Origin: an uncultured Coriobacteriaceae bacterium
GTDB lineage: Bacteria; Actinomycetota; Coriobacteriia; Coriobacteriales; Eggerthellaceae
Assembly: GCA_902796815.1 (NCBI GenBank)
Contig: CADBQL010000245.1
Span: 1 to 7,507 of the forward strand
Reading direction: 5' to 3'
Length of the DNA stretch: 7,507 bases
Below are positions 1 to 5,827 of the stretch, in pieces (position 1 is the first letter of the stretch; every line of letters begins with the position of its first letter). The notes beneath the pieces were generated by a model. That model did not search any database, had not been told where the DNA came from, and was given only the letters and a program-made list of their open reading frames with translations. The position numbers and the translations under genes were made by a program.

Positions 1-988
1 CGCTTACGAGCATAACAAGCGTGGAACGGGGCACGTGAAAGTTTGTGATCAGGGCATCGACGACATGGAATTCGCTTCCAGGGAGCAGGTAGAGCTGGGT
101 TGAAGCACGCTCGCAAGGTATGACGCGACCGCGTTCGGCGTTCCAGGCGCTTTCGAGGCTGCGCACGCTTGTCGTGCCTACGGCGATGACGCGACCCCCA
201 GCGGCTTTTGTCCGCTCGATTGCTTCGGCCGTACGTTCGGGTACGGTGTAGTACTCGGTGTGCATCTTATGAGCTTCGGGGTCGTCCTCGTCGACGATAC
301 GGAACGTGTCGAGGCCCACTTCGAGTTCGACGGTTTCCCATCCTGCTCCAAGGGCTTTGATGCGGTCGATAAGCTCGGGGGTAAAGTGAAGGCCTGCAGT
401 TGGGGCCGCTGCCGAGCTTTCGCGTCGCGAGTAAACGGTCTGATACAGTTCTTCGTCGCCTGCGTAATCTTTGATATAGGGAGGAAGCGGCGTGTGGCCA
501 ACGGCATGGAGCGCCTCGTCGAGAGAGGGGAGCGTCGTCGTGAGATGTGCTATGCGCTCACCTCGTGTGCCGTTTTTGGCCCAATCCACAACTTCGGCAG
601 AAAGCACTACGTTTCCTGCGGTATCAGAAAAATCAACGATAGCACCGCTACCGGGCTTCAGGCGTTTGCCTGGCTTTACGAGTACTTCCCAATACCCTCT
701 GCCGGGCATGCCTCCTGCGTAGTCGAGCGCTTCGCGCAGCAGGAAGATCTCCGCAGCACCACCGGTTCCCCGCTTGAAGCCAAGCAATCGGGCGGGAAGC
801 ACGCGTGTCTCGTTGACGATGAACAAGTCGTTTGGGCGTACATAATCAACTATATCTCGAAAAACGCGGTCCTCGAGAGCGCCCGTGTTTCGGTCCATGA
901 CCAGGAGTCGACACGCGTCGCGTACGGAGGCGGGCTCTTGCGCGATGAGCTCGGATGGCAGTTCATAATCGAAGTCGGATGTTTTCAT
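1..988 (-). CDS. queA: S-adenosylmethionine:tRNA ribosyltransferase-isomerase QueA (3' end cut by window)
   Basis: QueA moves the ribosyl part of S-adenosylmethionine onto 7-aminomethyl-7-deazaguanine in tRNA, giving epoxyqueuosine, the last-but-one step of queuosine synthesis in the cytoplasm. My reverse-strand translation gives 329 uninterrupted residues from ATG 988-986. They begin MKTSDFDYELPSELIAQEP, carry NETRVLPARL (about 59-68) and the family hallmark APTAGLHFT (about 195-203), and reach TNFHVPRSTLVMLVS at the window edge. Known QueA proteins run about 30-35 residues beyond this motif, so the C-terminus is missing. The start is supported by a GAAGAGG ribosome-binding site ending 5 nt upstream. 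It is divergent from the PARG gene, with a 162-bp gap. No frameshift or lost motif is visible. Confidence 0.96.
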   Translation of the reverse strand, partial: MKTSDFDYELPSELIAQEPASVRDACRLLVMDRNTGALEDRVFRDIVDYVRPNDLFIVNETRVLPARLLGFKRGTGGAAEIFLLREALDYAGGMPGRGYWEVLVKPGKRLKPGSGAIVDFSDTAGNVVLSAEVVDWAKNGTRGERIAHLTTTLPSLDEALHAVGHTPLPPYIKDYAGDEELYQTVYSRRESSAAAPTAGLHFTPELIDRIKALGAGWETVELEVGLDTFRIVDEDDPEAHKMHTEYYTVPERTAEAIERTKAAGGRVIAVGTTSVRSLESAWNAERGRVIPCERASTQLYLLPGSEFHVVDALITNFHVPRSTLVMLVS

Positions 989-1099
989 AGGTGCCTCTTC
1001 ACGGTGATTTGGGCGAACAGCTTGTACGGGCGCGATTAGCCGCAACCCAATAACATCCATTCAGCCGCATCCTCAAAGTTAGTCTTTTTTGCGTCCTCT

Positions 1100-1129
1100 A
1101 TTGTAGGGTATACTAATCAGGTTGTTCAA
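1100..1129 (-). promoter_or_regulatory. Candidate queA promoter
   Basis: On the minus strand TTGAAC (1129-1124) lies 18 bp upstream of TACAAT (1105-1100), a fair match to vegetative promoter boxes. It would give queA a leader of roughly 105 nt. It overlaps the candidate plus-strand promoter of the next gene, so the two would compete for polymerase. The assignment rests only on box similarity. Confidence 0.3.
1109..1114 (+). promoter_or_regulatory. Candidate -10 box for the PARG gene
   Basis: TATACT at 1109-1114 matches five of six -10 consensus bases and would start transcription near 1121, about 30 nt before the ATG at 1151. No good -35 is present at 16-18 bp upstream, only a T-rich run at 1085-1090 followed by GCG, so an activator or a weak promoter is possible. 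Confidence 0.4.
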
Positions 1130-1150
1130 AAAGATCGTGAGGAGCGCGTA

Positions 1151-2023
1151 ATGCCGACAAAAGAAGAGCGCAAGAAGGAAGCCCAGAAGCATATTGGCTT
1201 GGTGAAAGGCGTATTTGGTAGCGACACCGCCAAGACAATCGAGTCTGTCGTTTTATACGAAGACGGAGAAGGTCGTGATTTGGAGCTCCCTGAAGCGCGG
1301 TTCGAGCAGACAAAGGTTTCGGTTGAGCGGATTGATGCAGCCGAGGCGGTCGTGAGTGCAAAAGGTAAGGCATGCGTGCTCGATTTTGCTTCATATCGTT
1401 ATCCGGGTGGAGGTTATGTCAACGGTGGATGGGCCCAGGAAGAGGCCCTGTGCGCTGCGAGCAACTTACTTCCCGTACTCGAAGGGTTGCGTGACGTGTA
1501 CTATGAGCCAAATCGCCATACGATGCGCGGCGGGTTGTATTCTGATCGCTCTATGTATTTGACTGATGTGGTCTTTACGGTAGAAGGCAAGATGAAGAAG
1601 CGCGATGTTATCGTGTGCGCAGCCGTCAACAGGCGTTTTGCTTTGGAAAACAATCGCTCCGAGACCGAGTGCGACATTGACATGACTCATCGCGTGCATG
1701 CCGTTATGGGTATCGCTGCCGCCCATGAGATTGACACGCTCGTTCTCGGCGCGTTCGGCTGCGGTGTTTTTGGAAACGACCCTACCAAGGTCGCGATTCT
1801 GTTCCGCGATTGGCTCGAGGCTCATCCCGGTCAGTTTGAGACAGTGGTCTTCGCAATTCCAGGTGGACCTAACCTGGATGCGTTCATGAAGGTCTTCCCT
1901 CACGAGCAGGAGGATAAGCCCAAGAATGAACCGCTGACCATTGACAGTGGGGAAGACGATTTCGACGAGGACCTTTGGCGTTACGACCTGCATGAGCACG
2001 ATGGCCGTTGGCTGTTCGACTAG
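1151..2023 (+). CDS. Microbial-type poly(ADP-ribose) glycohydrolase (DUF2263/TIGR02452 family)
   Basis: This is a probable cytoplasmic poly(ADP-ribose) glycohydrolase with a macrodomain fold, which would remove ADP-ribose chains from modified targets. The 290-residue protein has the PARG signature GGG-x7-QEE at residues 86-98 (GGGYVNGGWAQEE). By family knowledge the second Glu, E98, is catalytic. VLDFAS (76-82) precedes it, and GAFGCGVFGNDP (200-211) is the macrodomain phosphate-binding loop. The N-terminus is charged and helical. The last 40 residues are very acidic (EDDFDED near 268-274) and look like a disordered tail outside the domain. The start is supported by GAGGAG at 1139-1144, 6 nt upstream. 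hisS follows after 69 bp and may be co-transcribed. Family membership is clear; the substrate in this organism is unknown, and mono-ADP-ribose or ADP-ribose derivatives are alternatives. Confidence 0.88.
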   Translation: MPTKEERKKEAQKHIGLVKGVFGSDTAKTIESVVLYEDGEGRDLELPEARFEQTKVSVERIDAAEAVVSAKGKACVLDFASYRYPGGGYVNGGWAQEEALCAASNLLPVLEGLRDVYYEPNRHTMRGGLYSDRSMYLTDVVFTVEGKMKKRDVIVCAAVNRRFALENNRSETECDIDMTHRVHAVMGIAAAHEIDTLVLGAFGCGVFGNDPTKVAILFRDWLEAHPGQFETVVFAIPGGPNLDAFMKVFPHEQEDKPKNEPLTIDSGEDDFDEDLWRYDLHEHDGRWLFD

Positions 2024-2092
2024 GGATGCGCTTGGCTATGCACATGGGTGCTGTCATTTGGGCATCGATTGTTATAGGGATGGAGCGGATAT

Positions 2093-3364
2093 ATGGGATT
2101 TTCCAAAAAGCCCGTTAAGGGTATGACTGATTTTTTGCCGGGTGATGTGCGCCTGCGCGATTCGGTGCTTGCAGAGATTAAGCGCACATACGCTCAATAC
2201 GGCTTCGCGCAGATCGAAACGCCGTGCATGGAGCATATCGGAAACTTGACGTCTAAACAGGGCGGTGACAACGAAAAGCTCATTTTTAGAATCGAGAAGC
2301 GCGGTGCAGCATTTGAGCGCGCATGGGAGTCGGGCAACCGCGACGAACTCGTCGATAACGGATTACGTTATGATTTGACTGTTCCGCTATCGCGTTTCTA
2401 TGCGAATAACAAAGAGCAGCTTCCGTCTCCGTTCAGGGCGCTGCAAACCGGTCCGGTATGGCGTGCCGATCAGCCGGCAAAGGGGCGTTTTCGCCAATTT
2501 GTCCAATGCGACATCGATGTGCTCGGCGATGCGACGAACCTGGCCGAAATAGAGCTGATCACAGCCACTTCTGCGGCGCTTTCACGCGTGCTTGGAAAGG
2601 CGGGCATCGCATCGTTCACCGTTCATGTAAACGACCGTCGAATTCTGCGAGCCGCTGCGCTCAAGGCCGGGTTTGCCGAAGACGAGATTGCAGGCGTGCT
2701 CGTAACGCTCGACAAGCTCGACAAGATCGGCTTTGACGGCGTGGAAGCTGAATTGCTTGCCAATGGGGCCGAACCGAGCGTCGTCGCTTCCTATCTCGAC
2801 TTTTTCCGTAAAGGCGTAGACGAGGCGCACTGCTCACCGTTCTGCGAGATGGTCGATGCAGAAGGTCTTTCCGATGTGAGCGCGAACCTCGACGAGATTA
2901 TCGGATCAGCCTCAGCGCTTACGGGCGAGGGAGTGCAGGTAAAATTCGACCCGACGCTTGTCCGCGGAATGGGATACTATACTGGACCAATCTTCGAAGT
3001 CACGGTCGACAACTTCGGCATCTCGATTGCGGGCGGCGGTCGTTATGACGAAATGATTGGAAAGTTTTCGGGCGAAGATGTGTGTGCATGCGGCTTCTCG
3101 ATCGGATTCGAGCGCATCATCGCTGTCCTCAAGGATGCCGGCATCGAAGATCTTGCTGACGATGCGGCTAAGGGCGGGGTTGCGTTCCTTATCGACGCGA
3201 AAGCCGGAACCGAGAAGCGTCGCGAAGCGCTCATTGCTGCGCAGGCCCTGCGTTCGGAAGGTCGCAACGTTGCCGTGCTGCCGATGCGCAAGAACATGAA
3301 GCGCCAAATCCAAACCCTGGAAGGCGAAGGGTTTACCGAGTTCAACAAAGTGTATGCCCAATAA
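2093..3364 (+). CDS. hisS: Histidyl-tRNA synthetase (HisRS)
   Basis: HisRS is a class II aminoacyl-tRNA synthetase that charges tRNA-His with histidine using ATP in the cytoplasm. The 423 residues contain motif 1 around IETPCME (41-47), RYDLTVPLSRFY (92-103), motif 2 from FRALQTGPVWR to FRQFVQCD (114-140), the histidine-binding segment LVRGMGYYTG (289-298), AGGGRYDEM (313-321) and motif 3 GFSIGFERII (334-343). GGAG at 2082-2085 lies 7 nt before the ATG. It lies 69 bp behind the PARG gene with no clear promoter of its own in the gap. The total length is usual, but the catalytic part carries extra residues near 68-90 and the anticodon-binding region after residue 359 is only about 64 residues, compared with roughly 90-100 in typical HisRS. 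It ends FNKVYAQ, without the usual final strands. The catalytic core looks complete. Confidence 0.96.
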   Translation: MGFSKKPVKGMTDFLPGDVRLRDSVLAEIKRTYAQYGFAQIETPCMEHIGNLTSKQGGDNEKLIFRIEKRGAAFERAWESGNRDELVDNGLRYDLTVPLSRFYANNKEQLPSPFRALQTGPVWRADQPAKGRFRQFVQCDIDVLGDATNLAEIELITATSAALSRVLGKAGIASFTVHVNDRRILRAAALKAGFAEDEIAGVLVTLDKLDKIGFDGVEAELLANGAEPSVVASYLDFFRKGVDEAHCSPFCEMVDAEGLSDVSANLDEIIGSASALTGEGVQVKFDPTLVRGMGYYTGPIFEVTVDNFGISIAGGGRYDEMIGKFSGEDVCACGFSIGFERIIAVLKDAGIEDLADDAAKGGVAFLIDAKAGTEKRREALIAAQALRSEGRNVAVLPMRKNMKRQIQTLEGEGFTEFNKVYAQ

Positions 3365-3397
3365 AGATTTGAGGCAATGAGGCGAGGCAGTCCGCTC

Positions 3398-3428
3398 AAT
3401 GGGGCAGGGGTCTGACCCCTGCCCCATT
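3398..3428. terminator. 31-bp perfect palindrome, probable bidirectional terminator between hisS and cysK
   Basis: Left arm AATGGGGCAGGGGTC (3398-3412), central T (3413) and right arm GACCCCTGCCCCATT (3414-3428) form a perfect 15-bp inverted repeat. In RNA it would give a very stable GC-rich hairpin 33 nt after the hisS stop. On the plus strand it is followed by an A/T-rich stretch (TTTAATTG), which favours termination; on the minus strand there is no U-run. The cysK stop codon (3430-3428) overlaps the outer edge of the arm, so the hairpin also falls right after cysK. The perfect symmetry is greater than termination needs, so it may belong to a dispersed repeat family. Confidence 0.65.
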
Positions 3429-4354
3429 TAATTGAACAAGTCAGTCGAAAGGTAGCGTTCGCCGGTGTCGGGAAGGATGGCGACGATGAGTTTGCCTTCA
3501 TTCTCGGGACGTTCGGCGAGCTTGTGTGCGGCTGCTACTGCGGCGCCTGCAGAAATGCCCACAAGCAAGCCATCGCGTGCGGCAAGCTCTCGCGCGGCTG
3601 TGTAAGCTTCCTCGTTTTCTATCGTGATAACCTCATCGAGTATTGTGATGTCAAGCGTATCTGGAACAAAACCTGCGCCGATGCCCTGTAGGCCGTGCGC
3701 GCCAGCCGTGCCTCCAGAAAGGACTGGCGATCCAGCTGGCTCGACTCCGACGACCTGGATTGCGGGGTTTTGTTCCTTCAGATAAGCACCCGCGCCTGAA
3801 ATTGTTCCACCCGTGCCGACGCCTGCCACGAGGATGTCGACGGCACCATCGGTATCGTGCCAAATCTCAGGGCCGGTTGTCTCGGCATGAGCAGCCGGGT
3901 TGGCGGGATTGGTGAACTGGCTGGGTATGAACGAGTTATCGATTTGCGTAACGAGCTCATTTGCCTTCTCGATGGCGCCCTGCATTCCTTTGGCGCCTTC
4001 GGTCAGCACAATTTCGGCACCGTAAGCATGGGCGAGCGCGCGCCGCTCTGCTGACATGGTTTCTGGCATCGTCAGAATTAGATGCATTCCTCGCGTTGCT
4101 GCGATAGCAGCAAGCCCGAGGCCTGTGTTTCCTGAGGTGGGCTCAATGAGTACGGTGTTCCTATCGATTTTCCCCTCGGCTTCGGCGGCGTCGAGCATCG
4201 AGAGGGCAACACGGTCCTTTATCGAGCCTGCGGGATTGAAGAATTCGACCTTTCCGACGAGAGTTGCTCTCAGGTCATGGGTTTTCTCGTAGTGAACGAG
4301 CTCTACGAGCGGTGTGTTGCCGATGAGCTCGGCGATGCTCTTGTAAATTGTCAT
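3428..4354 (-). CDS. cysK: Cysteine synthase (O-acetylserine sulfhydrylase)
   Basis: CysK is a pyridoxal-phosphate enzyme that makes cysteine from O-acetylserine and sulfide in the cytoplasm. The 308-residue protein begins MTIYKSIAELIGNTPLVEL. It has the cofactor lysine in NPAGSIKDR (K46), the substrate loop PTSGNTGLGLA, the phosphate-binding GVGTGGTISG and the C-terminal PDTGERYLSTDLF, all typical of the CysK/CysM fold; length and ending fit CysK. An in-frame ATG lies 20 codons upstream (4414), but it has no SD and gives a non-conserved extension, whereas ATG 4354 follows a perfect AAGGAGG. The gene converges with hisS and diverges from mtnA. CysM or another beta-family synthase cannot be fully excluded from sequence alone. 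Confidence 0.94.
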   Translation of the reverse strand: MTIYKSIAELIGNTPLVELVHYEKTHDLRATLVGKVEFFNPAGSIKDRVALSMLDAAEAEGKIDRNTVLIEPTSGNTGLGLAAIAATRGMHLILTMPETMSAERRALAHAYGAEIVLTEGAKGMQGAIEKANELVTQIDNSFIPSQFTNPANPAAHAETTGPEIWHDTDGAVDILVAGVGTGGTISGAGAYLKEQNPAIQVVGVEPAGSPVLSGGTAGAHGLQGIGAGFVPDTLDITILDEVITIENEEAYTAARELAARDGLLVGISAGAAVAAAHKLAERPENEGKLIVAILPDTGERYLSTDLFN

Positions 4355-4362
4355 GTCAGTGT

Positions 4363-4369
4363 CCTCCTT
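4363..4369 (-). promoter_or_regulatory. Ribosome-binding site deciding the cysK start
   Basis: On the minus strand AAGGAGG (4369-4363) lies 8 nt before ATG 4354-4352. It is a full anti-SD match and places the start at 4354 instead of the longer reading from 4414. Confidence 0.85.
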
Positions 4370-4393
4370 GAGGCTTCGAGCAGGCTTGGCGGC

Positions 4394-4414
4394 GTTATAG
4401 GTGGTTGAGCTCAA
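4394..4414 (-). promoter_or_regulatory. Candidate cysK -10 box with adjoining palindrome
   Basis: On the minus strand TATAAC (4399-4394) matches five of six -10 bases and would give a short leader of about 30 nt. A perfect 10-bp palindrome TTGAGCTCAA (4405-4414) lies immediately upstream, in the -10/-35 spacer, where a regulator could bind. The -35 is poor, so the promoter call is tentative. Confidence 0.25.
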
Positions 4415-4462
4415 TGATTAACAGGGTTATTTTGCAACTTATCTAGCCAAATGGGTTGGTAT

Positions 4463-4495
4463 ACGCCTTAGTGCTCGTTTTTAGAACTAAAGCGT
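4463..4495. repeat. Imperfect inverted repeat / hairpin
   Basis: Arms 4463-4472 (ACGCCTTAGT) and 4486-4495 (ACTAAAGCGT) pair over nine positions with one C-A mismatch, around a 13-nt loop. There is no T-run on either strand, so it is not a terminator. It could be an operator or a structured leader element for mtnA or cysK. Confidence 0.45.
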
Positions 4496-4534
4496 TCGTA
4501 CTGCCTATTGTATGTTTCCGTAAGGAGCATGCTT

Positions 4535-4582
4535 ATGGGAATACTGCACTATAGAATTTTTAAACAATCGCGTGCCCTATAG
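4535..4582 (+). CDS. Possible 15-residue leader peptide upstream of mtnA
   Basis: ATG 4535 follows a strong SD, AAGGAG at 4522-4527, with a 7-nt spacer. The reading frame gives MGILHYRIFKQSRAL and stops at TAG 4580-4582. The stop lies inside a small hairpin that is followed by five T residues, which is the arrangement seen in leader-peptide attenuators. The peptide has no run of methionine or cysteine codons that would fit classical amino acid attenuation. It has no recognisable family. The strong SD is the only solid evidence that it is translated. Confidence 0.3.
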   Translation: MGILHYRIFKQSRAL

Positions 4583-4592
4583 GTGCGTTTTT
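4571..4592 (+). terminator. Weak candidate intrinsic terminator in the mtnA leader
   Basis: CGTGCC (4571-4576) can pair with GGTGCG (4582-4587), including two G-U pairs, around a 5-nt loop, and five T residues follow (4588-4592). The stem is short and weak. If real, it would act as an attenuator between the mini-ORF and mtnA. Confidence 0.25.
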
Positions 4593-4664
4593 CTTGATTG
4601 AGCTGTTCAAGTGTCCGAGAATTTTACGCAGCGAGTTTTCTGCATAGCTTTCCGGTTCATGGAT

Positions 4665-4669
4665 GGAGG
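4665..4669 (+). promoter_or_regulatory. Ribosome-binding site deciding the mtnA start
   Basis: GGAGG (4665-4669), extending to GGAGGGG, ends 5 nt before ATG 4675. The alternative in-frame ATG at 4663 has no SD, and this SD would lie inside its coding region, so 4675 is preferred. Confidence 0.7.
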
Positions 4670-4674
4670 GGCGC

Positions 4675-5694
4675 ATGGAGCTTCATTTGGAGCGTTTGCC
4701 AAAATCACTTGAGTTGGCACGGAAGGGTGATAACGCCGTGCTGCGTTACATCGACGAGAGATTGCTGCCTGGTGAACTGAGAATAGACGAAACCGATGAC
4801 TGGAAAGTTGCTGTCGAGGCAGTAAAGACGCTTGCGATTCGAGGAGCGCCGGCGCTCGGTATCGCAGGAGCGGCGGCATTGACGCTCTGGGTGCAACAGG
4901 CGTGCAATTCGGATGATCTCGCTCGTATTGCAGAAGAGATCGCATCCGCGCGTCCTACGGCAGTAAATCTGCGGTGGGGAGTCGAGCGAGCGTTGACAAG
5001 ATTGAAGGAGCTGTCCTGTCCATCTATGGAGATGGCTGCAAGCGCGCTTTTTGATCTCGTACAAGCTATGCAGGATGAAGATGAGCGTGCGAACCGAGCT
5101 ATGGGCGCCCATGGCGCAGCTTTGCTCGAGCAAGGCGCGAAGGTGCTCACGCACTGCAATGCGGGAAGCCTTGCGACATATTATTATGGCACGGCACTCG
5201 GAGTCGTGTACGCAGCTGCTGAGCAAGGAAAGATAGCGCGGGTATATGCCGACGAGACGCGACCGGTCGGACAGGGCGCGCGCATGACGGCATGGGAGCT
5301 TGCGCGTGTTGGCGTTCCCGTAACGCTGATTTGCGACAATATGGCGGCAAGCCTCATGGCGCAGGGGAAAGTCGATGCTGTTATTGTGGGCGCCGACCGC
5401 ATTGCCCGCAACGGAGATACCGCAAACAAGATTGGCACGTACGGTGTCGCAGTGCTCGCACAAGCGCACGGCATTCCGTTCTACGTCGCCGCTCCTACGT
5501 CGACAATCGATTCAAATCTCGAAAACGGGTCTCAAATTATTATCGAGCAACGTTCTGCCCAAGAGGTTTTGCGCGATCCGATCGAGGGCGTAGATGTTTA
5601 TAATCCCGCCTTCGACGTAACGCCCGCTCGTTTGATAACGAGAATCATCACCGAAAACGGAGTGTATGAGCCTCAATCACTTTTTGCTTCATGA
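4675..5694 (+). CDS. mtnA: S-methyl-5-thioribose-1-phosphate isomerase
   Basis: MtnA converts 5-methylthioribose-1-phosphate to 5-methylthioribulose-1-phosphate in salvage of methylthioadenosine, a by-product of S-adenosylmethionine use. From ATG 4675 the protein has 339 residues, the usual length. Motifs in order are IRGAPALGIAGAAAL (55-69), NLRWGVERAL (98-107), THCNAGSLAT with the catalytic Cys161, DETRPVGQGARMTAWEL (193-209), VIVGADRIARNGDTANKIGTYG with the catalytic Asp241, and YNPAFDVTPARLIT near the C-terminus. Both catalytic residues, known from the Bacillus subtilis enzyme, are present. It lies divergent from cysK. No other methionine salvage gene is in the window, so the enzyme may serve a partial salvage route or, less likely, a related ribose-1,5-bisphosphate isomerase role. 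Confidence 0.95.
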   Translation: MELHLERLPKSLELARKGDNAVLRYIDERLLPGELRIDETDDWKVAVEAVKTLAIRGAPALGIAGAAALTLWVQQACNSDDLARIAEEIASARPTAVNLRWGVERALTRLKELSCPSMEMAASALFDLVQAMQDEDERANRAMGAHGAALLEQGAKVLTHCNAGSLATYYYGTALGVVYAAAEQGKIARVYADETRPVGQGARMTAWELARVGVPVTLICDNMAASLMAQGKVDAVIVGADRIARNGDTANKIGTYGVAVLAQAHGIPFYVAAPTSTIDSNLENGSQIIIEQRSAQEVLRDPIEGVDVYNPAFDVTPARLITRIITENGVYEPQSLFAS

Positions 5695-5731
5695 GACCAT
5701 GCGCGTGGAGATGAGTTTTTCCTGAGGCGCT

Positions 5732-5770
5732 ATGAGTCTCGCCCCTGGGGCATGACTCACTCATATAATC
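5732..5770 (+). repeat. Tandem palindrome/TATAATC unit, copy 1
   Basis: Arms TGAGTCTCGCCCC (5733-5745) and GGGGCATGACTCA (5747-5759) flank a central T, with 11 of 13 positions pairing. TATAATC follows at 5764-5770 after 4 bp. Copy 2 starts 45 bp downstream and is nearly identical. The hairpin might also terminate mtnA, 38 bp behind its stop, but no T-run follows. Confidence 0.75.
5764..5769 (+). promoter_or_regulatory. Consensus -10 box in repeat copy 1
   Basis: A perfect TATAAT lies between the two palindromes. Palindrome sequence occupies the place of a -35 box and does not resemble TTGACA. Transcription would begin near 5776, at or just before an ATG (5777) that opens a seven-codon frame. 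It may be a second azlC promoter or a by-product of the duplication. Confidence 0.4.
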
Positions 5771-5775
5771 TCCAC

Positions 5776-5820
5776 AATGAGTTTCGCCCCTGGGGCGTAA
5801 CTCATTAAACGGGTATAATC
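5776..5820 (+). repeat. Tandem palindrome/TATAATC unit, copy 2
   Basis: Arms AATGAGTTTCGCCCC (5776-5790) and GGGGCGTAACTCATT (5792-5806) flank a central T, with 14 of 15 positions pairing. TATAATC follows at 5814-5820, 9 bp after the core palindrome, compared with 4 bp in copy 1. At one stem position copy 1 has a C-G pair (5738/5754) where copy 2 has T-A (5783/5799), a compensatory change. Confidence 0.78.
5814..5819 (+). promoter_or_regulatory. azlC -10 box, predicted leaderless promoter
   Basis: A perfect TATAAT ends 8 bp before the GTG start of azlC at 5828, so transcription would begin at about 5826-5828, on or next to the start codon. No SD is present upstream. The -35 region is filled by the copy 2 palindrome, which could be an operator overlapping polymerase. 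Confidence 0.6.
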
Positions 5821-5827
5821 GCCTTTC

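Larger units (their letters stand above)
4355..4674. other. Divergent cysK-mtnA intergenic region (320 bp)
   Basis: This AT-richer gap separates the cysK and mtnA starts. It holds the cysK SD and candidate -10, a hairpin at 4463-4495, a 15-codon ORF with a strong SD at 4535-4582 and a weak hairpin with T-run at 4571-4592. I do not recognise a SAM riboswitch consensus, although such elements often precede mtnA in other bacteria. No good plus-strand promoter stands out: TGGTATACG (4457-4465) resembles an extended -10 but lacks the final T. Confidence 0.6.

Noticed and set aside
260..1039. 259-codon plus-strand ORF antisense to queA
   Set aside because: The minus strand encodes a fully conserved QueA across the same bases; the plus-strand product has no recognisable motif.
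1466..1999. 177-codon minus-strand ORF within the PARG gene
   Set aside because: It is antisense to a protein with clear PARG motifs and resembles no known family.
2912..3501. Minus-strand ORFs of 171 and 152 codons over the hisS 3' end and the cysK end
   Set aside because: They lie antisense to hisS and cross the palindrome and the cysK coding region in another frame; they are shadow ORFs.
4355..4414. 20-residue N-terminal extension of CysK from ATG 4414
   Set aside because: The extension is not conserved-looking and has no SD, while ATG 4354 has a perfect AAGGAGG.
4440..4674. SAM-I riboswitch before mtnA
   Set aside because: I looked for it because it is common before mtnA in Firmicutes, but I saw no recognisable S-box core; only a covariance-model search could settle it.
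4705..5469. 254-codon minus-strand ORF within mtnA
   Set aside because: MtnA on the plus strand has all catalytic motifs; the antisense product shows no domain and is rich in Arg, Cys and Ser, as expected of a shadow frame.
5732..5806. CRISPR array or insertion sequence ends
   Set aside because: There are only two clear units with a short, non-uniform spacer, no cas or transposase gene, and no target-site duplication.
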